This document shows positions 1-8,968 of a DNA stretch of 64,000 nt, piece by piece. How positions within the stretch are numbered: position 1 is the first letter of the stretch; the number at the start of each line of letters is the position of its first letter. Origin of the DNA: CAIMUS01 sp046347625 (GTDB lineage: Bacteria > Pseudomonadota > Gammaproteobacteria > Competibacterales > Competibacteraceae); the NCBI GenBank assembly GCA_046347625.1, contig JAXMFU010000002.1, forward strand, positions 186,001 through 250,000, written 5' to 3'. The notes beneath the pieces are model-generated. The model worked only from the letters and a program-made list of their open reading frames with translations. It ran no database searches and was not told the origin of the DNA. A program made the translations under genes and the position numbers.

Positions 1-423
1 ACCGGCGGAATCGATCAGGTCATCAGCCAGAAGAATGGCGAAGGGTTCGTCGCCGACCACGGCGCTGGCACAGAGGACTGCATGCCCCAGACCAAGCGCT
101 TCAGGTTGCCGGATATACACACAGCTAACTCCTCGGGGTACGATATCTTGTACAAGTTTTAATAGATCGTGTTTGCTCCTGGTTTCCAGTTCCGATTCCA
201 GCTCATAGGCTTTATCGAAGTGGTCCATGATGGAGTTTTTGGTGCGACCGGTGATAAATATCAAGGTATCTACCCCTGCCGCTACCGCCTCTTCGACGCC
301 GTACTGGATGAGGGGCTTGTCCACAACAGTCAACATTTCCTTCGGATTGGCTTTGGTAGCCGGAAGAAACCGAGTCCCCAGACCGGCCACTGGGAAAACT
401 GCCTTACGAACTTTCCGTTTCAC
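1..423 (-). CDS. galU: UTP--glucose-1-phosphate uridylyltransferase, partial
   Basis: The reverse strand reads MKRKVRKAVFPVAGLGTRFL, then PATKANPKEML and IQYGVEEA, the classic GalU nucleotide-binding N-terminus with the GxGTRxxP-type loop and the invariant Lys of PATKANPKE. The enzyme makes UDP-glucose from UTP and glucose-1-phosphate in the cytoplasm. Only the first 141 codons are present; the 3' end lies beyond the left edge. I take GTG at 423 as the start because the conserved N-terminus begins there and no upstream in-frame ATG suits. A glgC gene near 52 kb points to active glucose-1-phosphate metabolism. Confidence 0.93.
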   Translation of the reverse strand, partial: MKRKVRKAVFPVAGLGTRFLPATKANPKEMLTVVDKPLIQYGVEEAVAAGVDTLIFITGRTKNSIMDHFDKAYELESELETRSKHDLLKLVQDIVPRGVSCVYIRQPEALGLGHAVLCASAVVGDEPFAILLADDLIDSAG

Positions 424-794
424 GTAATCGACCTCGTCTTTTCTGATGGATAGCAAAACTTACCGCGATGCAGCAGCGTAACAAGAGATATAGAACCTGA
501 GCAAGATTCAGTCCAAGGCGCAGCCTCAAGGGGCTCAAGTGCTTGGCATGATCTAGATAATACAACAATCTGATTATTATATGCTTATACTGGAACGAGG
601 GTGGAAACTGTAAGAAAAATGTGAGATGGGTACGCAGAGAGCAAGCTTTGTGTAGCATTATTACTACATGCAGAGCCGTTTCATCTATGGAAGACAGGAT
701 AAATTTTGTTTAAAAAAGCTTGATCTTCTGCCTTTAATGTGCTATTTATACTACATACTGTTTCTAAAAGCCTGCTTGCAAAGGAGTAATCTCA
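424..794. other. intergenic region between divergent galU and kinase module
   Basis: This 371-base AT-rich gap separates the divergently transcribed galU and first giant kinase gene, so it should hold promoters for both. An 84-codon minus-strand frame crosses it but overlaps the galU start out of frame and resembles nothing, so I do not call it. A usable sigma-70-like signal for the plus-strand gene is listed separately. Confidence 0.5.
720..748 (+). promoter_or_regulatory. putative sigma-70 promoter of the giant kinase module
   Basis: TTGATC (720-725) and TATTTA (743-748) are separated by 17 bases and lie about 47 bases upstream of the ATG at 795. A strong ribosome-binding site, AAAGGAG, lies at about 779-785. 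The assignment rests on consensus match and spacing only. Confidence 0.4.
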
Positions 795-3700
795 ATGTCA
801 TTCTCTCTAAGCTCAACCATACCAGCCGACACCCAGGAAGAGTTCGAGAAAAATAGCTTTATATTCAAGAGCATCCTGGAAAAGCAACTCAAGGAAGACT
901 TGGCTACCTTGATCAACGCTACGCAGCAGGTTGAGTTACCCTGGGCGATTGGACCGATTGCAGTTGTCAATGAGGATACCAGGATCAACCTCATCGAACG
1001 CATCCTCAATTCCCTGCGGTGGTTTTACTATCAGTTGTTTCCGGCCCCCTCCAGACAGCCCCACCTGCCCTTCCAGCGACTACTGGAACCCATTTATCAA
1101 GCTGAAGCCAAGGAGGTAACAAGCCCAGCCTATTTAGTGGTACATGCCCTGACCCGCAGTTATCTTGCGTTCACCCAGCCCCACTATCATGACTTTCTGT
1201 CCTCCGTACTGGCACGGGAAGACTTGGTTCTCAGTAACATCTATTCGGCCCCTTTCGCCAATCACGTTGCAACCTTGATCGAATTCCAAAACGCCCTGCG
1301 TACCGCTCTACTCAGCAAAGAGGAAAGCGAAGTTGGCGTCTGGACTGGAACGGAGTTCCGGCTTGAGCCGGATAGTGTTACATCCGTTCTGGCTCGTGAG
1401 ATTTTAAAAGAGTGGGAAGGTCCTACCGTCATCGCCAGGGACATAGTGCTCATGGCTCACCTCGCGGTTGCTCTCAGCTATGAGAACCGGTGGACGAGAT
1501 CCGCTCCTGAAGCAGCCCTTGGCGGCAGCACTACCGGTTCGTCTCGTCTTGAGCGACAACTCGGGCATGCACAAGATTTCTTGAAAAATTTTGCGGAAGA
1601 AGTCTCTGAGGCAGAGGGGACCTTGTGTATCTTCGAATTCGCCAGTTATGCCGCCGGTAAGGGTGGGTTAGAAAAGTTTGCGCAAACCTCCTTGCCGCCG
1701 CTCTTCCAGGAAGCGCTGCCGCATCGCGCCTGGTTGAGTTTTGGCCGCTTCTGGTCCAACAACGAAGCGGAACGGCTCAGAGCATGGCTCGCCAAGCAGA
1801 CGGGGCCAGTAAAATTTACAGAAGATAAATACCGCCGGCTGGCGAATCTACGGCCGCAACCCTTGGAGCAGTTGCGAACCCTCTTCGCCTATTTTGACCC
1901 GGCGCCCGCAGACCGATTTGAAGTTTTATTTAACAGTCAGCCGCCCAGAGTTATTTCTGCTCTCTCCGTTTGGGAACTGTTATCGGTTGCTTTTCGCTGG
2001 TTTACGGCGCGTCGTTCCCTAGGCGGGCAGACAACATTGCCGGTTGCCGCTGTTGGCAGTATCTTGAAAATGGTGGAAGTGATCTATCCCGAGCATTTCT
2101 GCTGTGTACGCATCAACCAAGCCCATCCTCAGTTAAGCGAGGTATCGCTCAAAAGCCGGGTCATTGCCTTGCCGACCCAGTATCCTACAGTCGATGAACT
2201 CGATCAGTTAGTCAGCCAGGCAGAAGAGGACCCTGCAAAGTGGCTGGATACAAGGCTCGTGGTGGCCCGTTATGCCGCTGCCGAACTTCTGAACCAACGG
2301 CTTGCATTCGGTTCCGGTCCACTCAAGTTGGAATTTCAGTTGAATACCGCCGATGAACCTTCCGCCTCGACCGTGACCACGGGCTGGCTACAGGCAATTG
2401 AGTGGATAGAGAATCACGATCATCATTCTACCTTGTTGCATTATACAGAGCAGACTGCCAGTCCCCGTGAGGATGCTGCGAAGGATTTGCTACAGGAAGA
2501 AGGCGCCAGCCTGCCGAATCTGGCCGATAATCCCTGGGCTCTCTGCATAGATATTGGTGGGACGGGCATCAAAGGTGGTCTCTATCCTTTGATTAAAATA
2601 GGTACCAATTATCAAATTGGAGAGTCGCCTCGATTGGCCTTTACCTTTGCCACCGAACCGGAGAAAGATTATGGAGAAATAACGGGTGAGGGCCGGTACT
2701 CCGATGGTCAAAAATTTGCCGAACGCTTGTATAAAAAATTCGCGGAGGTCTGTAGTGAAGCTATCCGGAAAGGTGAGGCTACCGCGGAAGAGATTTATAA
2801 ACCGATTGCTGTTATCGGCTTGACCTGGCCTGGTGCAGTATCTGGAGAACGTGGCCGTGAATATGTATCGGCCACCTCAAAAATTCTCAGTAATTTCTCG
2901 GGTCTAACCGACGAAATTGTTCGCAACTCTCCCATACAGATACATCTATTGCGAATTCGTGAGAATATTGTCGATGTCTTCCGCAGATCCGAATTATTCG
3001 GATATCCACGTCAGCCGCAAGTAGCGCCGTTAGTGACTCTGCTCAATGACGGGGAGGCTCATACCCTGGCTTCCCTGGATCAATTCGATATCCATGATTT
3101 GCCGTCCGGCTATGCAATCGTACTCACCGCCGGTACCGGCACGGCTCTCGGAGTGTTACGAGATGGAGAGCCTTTACCTTTTCTCGCGGAAGCCGGCAAA
3201 TTCGTTATCGATCTAGCGGCGCCGTTCACGACGCAGGGCAATTTCCCGGTAGGTACCGGTAATAAGCTATTCTCGGCCAACACCTTTTCAGAACTGGCTG
3301 AGCAAATCGTTATCACCTACGAGGCAAGGCGAGAACAATCATCCCTCCCGGCGGAACCCTCGGCAATACCCATGCTGCCGGTTAAGGCCGTCGAGCTTGG
3401 CTACTACTGTGCGGAGTTGCTCGAAAACCCGGCTGGAGCCGAGAAGTGTGCAAAGGAATGGTATGAGAGTTATGCGGAAGAACAACTGAGAAATCCAATT
3501 CTTCCGCCTGAAGGCAAGCAAGACTATCGTGAAATTATAGCCAGGCGTCAGAAAGCACTCAGAGATGCGCTGCGCTATTATGGTAATCCGGCTGTTGCTC
3601 TTGTAGGCAGCCCCAACTATGCTGTCTTGGAGAAAGTGCTCACTCCCCTGTTGGAAAAAATAAATGCCAAGAGTCCGGGACTTGACGGTCTTTTTACCTT

Positions 3701-4280
3701 CATAGCGGAAGTGGCTTACTCGGCTGGTTGTCTGCTGGCCGATTTAATTGCAGGAGCCGATGGTCTGTTCGGTATCACCGTGGCATTGACAACCGGCGGC
3801 CCGATGTCGGGTGAGATGGGCAAGTTGGTCAGGGCATTTGCCAGGCATGAACTGCGTGAGGGTTATGGCTACAATGTGGTCGAGGCTTTCGAGGAACGTC
3901 GCGATCGCTACCGTCCGCTCCGTTTACGTGGTATTTACTTCCCTGAACCGAGTCGGGAAACACCTACCTCTGCTGCCTGGGGCGCTGGTAAGGCGGTCTT
4001 GGAACTTTATAAAGGGAAGCACAGGCAGAGCGCATTGTTACGACTTAAGGAATGGGTACGTTCCCGCCACCCTGGCACCAGAGTCAGGCTCGATCAAAGC
4101 CTGGCTTCCCAAGGTATCAGTCGCATTATCAGTGAGGATGCCTATATTGATATTCAGGCGGCCGATGTCGTCGATTACCTGAATCGATACAAGGCTCATT
4201 TGGGGCTATGCTCGGCACAACGTGATGATAAGGTCATCGAGTTCATCAAGTTGGACAATCCCGATCTCCATGTGCTGTAG
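795..4280 (+). CDS. giant ROK/hexokinase-like kinase-domain protein, paralog 1
   Basis: This 1161-residue protein has about 575 N-terminal residues I do not recognise (predicted mostly helical and soluble), then an ASKHA sugar-kinase-like domain. Visible motifs are the phosphate-1 loop DIGGTGIKGG (D586 to K593), a catalytic-type NDGEAH with D752, the phosphate-2 loop TAGTGTALG around G780-G782, and an adenosine-type loop GGPMSG at 1001-1006. The ROK zinc signature CxCGxxGC is absent. ROK kinases are usually about 300 aa, so this protein is about four times longer. ATG at 795 follows a near-perfect AAAGGAG. The substrate is unknown; phosphorylation of a sugar or amino sugar is inferred from the fold only. 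It is paralogous to the protein at 5284-8961. Confidence 0.8.
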   Translation: MSFSLSSTIPADTQEEFEKNSFIFKSILEKQLKEDLATLINATQQVELPWAIGPIAVVNEDTRINLIERILNSLRWFYYQLFPAPSRQPHLPFQRLLEPIYQAEAKEVTSPAYLVVHALTRSYLAFTQPHYHDFLSSVLAREDLVLSNIYSAPFANHVATLIEFQNALRTALLSKEESEVGVWTGTEFRLEPDSVTSVLAREILKEWEGPTVIARDIVLMAHLAVALSYENRWTRSAPEAALGGSTTGSSRLERQLGHAQDFLKNFAEEVSEAEGTLCIFEFASYAAGKGGLEKFAQTSLPPLFQEALPHRAWLSFGRFWSNNEAERLRAWLAKQTGPVKFTEDKYRRLANLRPQPLEQLRTLFAYFDPAPADRFEVLFNSQPPRVISALSVWELLSVAFRWFTARRSLGGQTTLPVAAVGSILKMVEVIYPEHFCCVRINQAHPQLSEVSLKSRVIALPTQYPTVDELDQLVSQAEEDPAKWLDTRLVVARYAAAELLNQRLAFGSGPLKLEFQLNTADEPSASTVTTGWLQAIEWIENHDHHSTLLHYTEQTASPREDAAKDLLQEEGASLPNLADNPWALCIDIGGTGIKGGLYPLIKIGTNYQIGESPRLAFTFATEPEKDYGEITGEGRYSDGQKFAERLYKKFAEVCSEAIRKGEATAEEIYKPIAVIGLTWPGAVSGERGREYVSATSKILSNFSGLTDEIVRNSPIQIHLLRIRENIVDVFRRSELFGYPRQPQVAPLVTLLNDGEAHTLASLDQFDIHDLPSGYAIVLTAGTGTALGVLRDGEPLPFLAEAGKFVIDLAAPFTTQGNFPVGTGNKLFSANTFSELAEQIVITYEARREQSSLPAEPSAIPMLPVKAVELGYYCAELLENPAGAEKCAKEWYESYAEEQLRNPILPPEGKQDYREIIARRQKALRDALRYYGNPAVALVGSPNYAVLEKVLTPLLEKINAKSPGLDGLFTFIAEVAYSAGCLLADLIAGADGLFGITVALTTGGPMSGEMGKLVRAFARHELREGYGYNVVEAFEERRDRYRPLRLRGIYFPEPSRETPTSAAWGAGKAVLELYKGKHRQSALLRLKEWVRSRHPGTRVRLDQSLASQGISRIISEDAYIDIQAADVVDYLNRYKAHLGLCSAQRDDKVIEFIKLDNPDLHVL

Positions 4281-4337
4281 GCTTTCCAGAGTGTAGCCTG
4301 TGGTGTTAAGGGGGACTACCATGCGCCGAGGGCCAAG

Positions 4338-5210
4338 GTGAGCCGATCCCGCATGAGTCTATCGCTGGCCGACATGGAGAATGTTGTCAGGATCGTGGAT
4401 CGCAAGGTGGACAGCGTAGCGGCGGCGGCTGAACTGTTGGGCACCGACCGCGCTTATGTCTATCGGCTGATCCAGCGTGTCAACGATATGATCGGTCAGC
4501 ATGCTCCCTCTTGGCGGGAGGGCACTCGGCTGGTCATTCCGGCGGAGATTCACCGGTTGGCGACGTGCATGCGGAGTCTTGCCGACGCCTTCGACCAAGC
4601 GGCCCGCTTTCCGCGTATTGCCGCCGGGAATACGTTGGCAATTCTGATTCATGAAGTATTGCAAGAGATTCAGTGGGAGCAGTCTTCGTATCAGATACTG
4701 CTGCGCGCTGTCGGAGCAGTTGATGCCCTGCGCAGTGGCGAAATCGATCTTCACTTATTACATGAAAGTTCGCTGGAAAGGAGACCTGAGGACTTGGAGC
4801 AAGTCAGGTTGTTGGAATGGACGGCAGTCATTGTGGAGCCACTGCAGCAACCAGAACCGGAAAAAATGATCAGGCAGTGGCTTGCGTGGCCGTCGGATAG
4901 CCATGCCGCTCGATTGAATGCCAGGGTGTTGGGCGAAGAATGGCGAAAAGCCAGCGAGCACCCTGGACCGTCTCTGGGTTCGTATGTGGCGGCCCTTGAA
5001 GCGATCCGTATCGGGCTGCCCTTCAAGATGGTTGTTCCGGATATTTATTTGATGCCTGGTGATCGGCAGGCCTTGAAAATGATCCATCCGTCGTCTATGG
5101 TTAAAGAGTGGTTGGTTGGGTTGTATCGCCGGAGTGACCAAGCACGGCTTCAAAGCTTGATTGAAAGTCGGTTTTGGGAACGGGTGAGTGGTAGACGTCG
5201 ATGCAGCTAA
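4338..5210 (+). CDS. LysR-like transcriptional regulator
   Basis: This 290-aa protein starts with a helix-turn-helix resembling LysR regulators (residues about 12-50: AAAELLGTDRAYVYRLIQRV). A C-terminal region follows with the LysR effector-domain signature VDALRSGEIDLHLL near residue 130. It sits between the two giant kinase paralogs, 57 bases after the first and about 74 bases before the preferred start of the second, so it probably controls the module. GTG at 4338 follows a GAGG at a reasonable distance; ATG at 4353 is the alternative. The HTH differs from typical LysR (no SxxxAA-LxxSQPA block), so this may be a divergent branch. Confidence 0.65.
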   Translation: MSRSRMSLSLADMENVVRIVDRKVDSVAAAAELLGTDRAYVYRLIQRVNDMIGQHAPSWREGTRLVIPAEIHRLATCMRSLADAFDQAARFPRIAAGNTLAILIHEVLQEIQWEQSSYQILLRAVGAVDALRSGEIDLHLLHESSLERRPEDLEQVRLLEWTAVIVEPLQQPEPEKMIRQWLAWPSDSHAARLNARVLGEEWRKASEHPGPSLGSYVAALEAIRIGLPFKMVVPDIYLMPGDRQALKMIHPSSMVKEWLVGLYRRSDQARLQSLIESRFWERVSGRRRCS

Positions 5211-5283
5211 GCGATATATAAATTCATGCATTGACATTATTTTTTCGAGAAAGAATGCTAACAAGTTTTTTGAGAAAGATACC

Positions 5284-8200
5284 ATGGTTAAGTCAGAAAA
5301 AGCTAAGTTAAACTTGCTGTTTCCGATGCTCCCTATTGAGGGAATGTCAGATAGAGATATGCAAAAGCGTCTAAAAAATTGGCTCGAATTTCAATTAAAT
5401 TCATTAACTGGTGAGGCTGAAAGAGAACAACCTCTTATCAATCTGAAATCCTTCATTGATGTTATTTCCAAATCTGAGTTAGATTGGCCAATTCGTGCCC
5501 AAATCTGGACTCGTATACAGAATAGCTTAAAGCTATTTAAAGAATTCCTCTTTCCAGTAAAGTCAATGACAAGTTCCAAACATGAACAAATTAGAAAAAT
5601 TTGGGAAACTTGTGAGAGGCATCTTTTTAAACCCATTAATGATTGTTCAAACCAATGGGCAACGACTCCTGCTTTATTAGCAGTACAGGCGCTTCTTTAT
5701 AGCCATCGAGAATGGACCAGAACTTTTTATCATGACATATGGTCAGCAGGAGATGCTCGTAAACTTATGGTACTAAAAGGGATACCAGATTGTTTCGCAA
5801 ATAAAGTCGCTATTTTGATTGCGTTTATTACCCTTTTCCGCAATGGAATTGTTGAACCTAAAGAAATCGGAGTATGGAAAAATGAAGAATTCATACAACA
5901 AGATGTAGAAGTAGAGGATGTATTAGGAAGGGAAATTTTTAAACTTTGGCATAGTGAAATAGATTGGAATAAGCAGAGTGAAATAGAAAAGAATTTAACA
6001 CCTGATAAGACAGGAATAATATTAAGTGCAATAGCTATATGTGCACTCAGTTATGAAGGGCGTTATACTGACTATGATCAAGATAAATTTTTTCCAGACT
6101 ATTTATTAGAAAAATGCCAAAAATTCTTACAGCTATATCAAAGAATTACTCAGCAGAAAGAATATAAACCTCCCGAACAATCTATTTTGTTGTGTGGTTT
6201 TGAGTTTGCGCATTATATTTTTGCAAATGATTATGCCAGTGAACTTGGTAAATTTGCCAAAAGAATTCTTACCAATTGTGACATTAATCCATCAACCTCG
6301 ACGCTTATACTAAGCTTTGGACGTTTTTGGTCAAATCAAGAGTTACAAGAATTTAATAAATTAACAAATTATAGGCTTGGGCATCAGTGGTTTGATAAAG
6401 AAGATCCTAAAACTTTAGAAAAACTACATGCGTCATTTACACCAAAAGCTGAAAATATAATGTTCGCACACTTAAGGCTTTATCCACAAGATCGCTTTAA
6501 GTTATTTCTGCCTGATGGGAATTATGATTATTCAGGAGATGTGTGGAGTGATATTCATACAGCTATTAAATGGATTAGAGAAGTTCGTCGGCCATGGCGA
6601 TATGAAGATTCTGATTATTTACCTTTCTCTGCTGTAGATCGGATTCTACGTGTGCTTGAGAAAATTTGTCCACAAAATTTTATAACTGCTCGTATTATTT
6701 GGTTTCAACCTCCAATAGTTAAGGGGTTGACAGTTCACGGTTATACTATTGTATTACCAAGCGAATATGCGCCTGTTCAAGAAAAAATTGATTTATATGA
6801 ATCTATTCAAAAAGACATTAATAATCTTGAAAATGAATTTAAAAGGAGGGAAGAAGAAATGGATAAACTGGATACAACTTATAAGGCTGCTAAAGAAGAA
6901 TTTGATAAAAAACTTAAGGAGTTTAATAGAAAAATTGATGAGCTTTACACCGATGCAAGAATGGTTGTTGCTCGTTATGCAGCGGTTGCCATTTTGAATC
7001 AGCAGATGGCTTATGGCTTTGGCTCGTTAAAAATTAATTTTGACTCCGAAGCAAAAGTAGCTGAAGCTTGGTATAATATTATTAAATGGGTCGAAAAAAA
7101 GAATAAGCATGATACGTTGAAATATTATCTAGATATAATATCTTGTCCTTTTCATTCTGAGTTAGCTAGTATTTCTAAGCCTAATGTTAAAATTGAAACT
7201 CAAAGAGAAAATTCTAAGAAAGAACAAGGATGGCAAGCTTTATGTGTGGATATTGGGGCTACTGATGTTAAGGTTGAACTATGGGAGGTTGACTTTGGAA
7301 ATGCTGACAATAAGCTAGAATTGAAAACAAAGATTGAAAAGCCTTGCCGTTACCGTACCGCGCCAAAAAATCGACTTTACCTGGATGGCGAAGATTTTGC
7401 TAGGACTCTTCGAGACGCAGTTAGGAAAACATTTGGTGATAAGCTTAAATTTGATCGTCTTATTTTCATTGGAATCGGCTGGCCTGGACCTATTGCAGGT
7501 AAGCCTGGGGAGGAATATGTGGCTGGCCCTTCAGGTATATTAAGAAACTTTATAGGAATGACTACACAGATTCCAGATAATCAACCTGATAAAATCCACC
7601 AACTGAAAATCAGAGAAGGATTTGAAGATGTTTTTAGTGATAGCCAGCATAAAGTAATGGTATTACTGATTAATGATGGTGAAGCACATACACGTGCATC
7701 ATTAGCACAGTTCAATAACAAAGGAAAGGGTTGTAAAGTAACTCTGACTGCTGGAACGGGTACGGCACTCGGTGTAATCCCTAGCGGAGAATCTACTCCA
7801 GCATCTATCCTTGCTGAAGTAGGTAAATTTGTAATTAACTTGTTAGCCCCCTTTCCTGAAGAAAAGGCAAATTTTCCAAAGGGCGTTGCGAACAAGGTTT
7901 TCTCGAGAGATACCAATCCAATTCTTGCTAAAGAAATACTACGGAAAAAAAGCTATGTAATATGTAATTATGAGAAACTTTGGCCTGATCCTTATTCTAA
8001 TGTTAAAAAAGATGAGAAAGACGAGCTATCACGCCTTTTCCCCTTGGAAATATCCTATCTTCTATCAGGCATTACCAGTGAATCAGATAAGCCTGAACAT
8101 GATGAGGGCTTACTAGATAGGTGGCTTCACGAAGATTTAGAAGATCTGCTCCAGCAAGATGAACTTAAATGGCTAATTAAGAAACTAGGAAATATTAAGA

Positions 8201-8961
8201 AATTTCGAAAAGATCTTTATAAAAAACATCTTTGTGATTTCCCAGAGATTTCTGAAATAGCTGAATCAGAAATTCCCAAAAAATATATTGATGACATAAA
8301 TAAAGATAAGCTAATAAATATAAATTTTTTATCAAATAAAGATGCATCATTTAGAGAAAGATTCGGCCTTGTTATCGCGCATCGAGCTGGCTGCCTTCTA
8401 GCTGATGTAGCTGCAATTTGTATAGACTTATTTCAGGCAGATGGTCTGTTCTGTGCGGGTGGACCTCTTTCTGGTAAAACGGGCAAATTAATCCGGGAAT
8501 TTGCCCGCAAAGAATTAGCAGACCTCTATGGCTTCGATATTATCAAGTCTTTTGATAATACCTCCAAAGGCTCTGGACCTCATTATATTCGACCTTTAGA
8601 GTTTTCTTCACCTAACGAAATTGAAGGGGAAGAAAAGTATACTGGCGCCTGGGGAGCTGGTTCCGCTGCGCTTGATAGATACTTGAACCTTCTGCAACAA
8701 GCTGAATTGTCAGGTTTTGAAGATAAACTTCGTTTACTTTCACAGGGTGAAAGCATTGTAATAACTGAAGATGCATTTGTTTGTATCAGGCCAACAAGCA
8801 AATCTTGGGAATACAAAATGCAATGGCATAAGTGTATGGATGTAGTCAAGCATCTAGAAGAGCACCGGACGCGGCTTGGTCTTTATGCTGGTGAGGAAAC
8901 ACCTGACGGTGAGTACATCTATACCTTTATAGGCATTCCAGATTCGGTTTTACGCCACTGA
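5284..8961 (+). CDS. giant ROK/hexokinase-like kinase-domain protein, paralog 2 (AT-rich)
   Basis: This protein of about 1225 aa aligns along its length with the one at 795: shared blocks include LSFGRFWSN, ARMVVARYAA-type, NDGEAHTRASL, TAGTGTALGV and AGCLLAD. Kinase motifs are DIGATDVK (D656), D798 in NDGEAH, a glycine loop at about 824 and GGPLSG at about 1059. The phosphate-1 loop has lost its GG pair. About residues 505-555 form a charged coiled coil (lysine/glutamate heptads) missing from paralog 1. I chose ATG 5284 because it matches the length of paralog 1's N-terminus; an in-frame GTG at 5188 overlaps the regulator gene. The gene is much richer in A and T than both neighbours. Confidence 0.8.
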   Translation: MVKSEKAKLNLLFPMLPIEGMSDRDMQKRLKNWLEFQLNSLTGEAEREQPLINLKSFIDVISKSELDWPIRAQIWTRIQNSLKLFKEFLFPVKSMTSSKHEQIRKIWETCERHLFKPINDCSNQWATTPALLAVQALLYSHREWTRTFYHDIWSAGDARKLMVLKGIPDCFANKVAILIAFITLFRNGIVEPKEIGVWKNEEFIQQDVEVEDVLGREIFKLWHSEIDWNKQSEIEKNLTPDKTGIILSAIAICALSYEGRYTDYDQDKFFPDYLLEKCQKFLQLYQRITQQKEYKPPEQSILLCGFEFAHYIFANDYASELGKFAKRILTNCDINPSTSTLILSFGRFWSNQELQEFNKLTNYRLGHQWFDKEDPKTLEKLHASFTPKAENIMFAHLRLYPQDRFKLFLPDGNYDYSGDVWSDIHTAIKWIREVRRPWRYEDSDYLPFSAVDRILRVLEKICPQNFITARIIWFQPPIVKGLTVHGYTIVLPSEYAPVQEKIDLYESIQKDINNLENEFKRREEEMDKLDTTYKAAKEEFDKKLKEFNRKIDELYTDARMVVARYAAVAILNQQMAYGFGSLKINFDSEAKVAEAWYNIIKWVEKKNKHDTLKYYLDIISCPFHSELASISKPNVKIETQRENSKKEQGWQALCVDIGATDVKVELWEVDFGNADNKLELKTKIEKPCRYRTAPKNRLYLDGEDFARTLRDAVRKTFGDKLKFDRLIFIGIGWPGPIAGKPGEEYVAGPSGILRNFIGMTTQIPDNQPDKIHQLKIREGFEDVFSDSQHKVMVLLINDGEAHTRASLAQFNNKGKGCKVTLTAGTGTALGVIPSGESTPASILAEVGKFVINLLAPFPEEKANFPKGVANKVFSRDTNPILAKEILRKKSYVICNYEKLWPDPYSNVKKDEKDELSRLFPLEISYLLSGITSESDKPEHDEGLLDRWLHEDLEDLLQQDELKWLIKKLGNIKKFRKDLYKKHLCDFPEISEIAESEIPKKYIDDINKDKLININFLSNKDASFRERFGLVIAHRAGCLLADVAAICIDLFQADGLFCAGGPLSGKTGKLIREFARKELADLYGFDIIKSFDNTSKGSGPHYIRPLEFSSPNEIEGEEKYTGAWGAGSAALDRYLNLLQQAELSGFEDKLRLLSQGESIVITEDAFVCIRPTSKSWEYKMQWHKCMDVVKHLEEHRTRLGLYAGEETPDGEYIYTFIGIPDSVLRH

Positions 8962-8968
8962 ATCCAAT

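Noticed and set aside
404..658. 84-codon minus-strand frame upstream of galU
   Set aside because: Overlaps the galU start out of frame and has no recognisable features.
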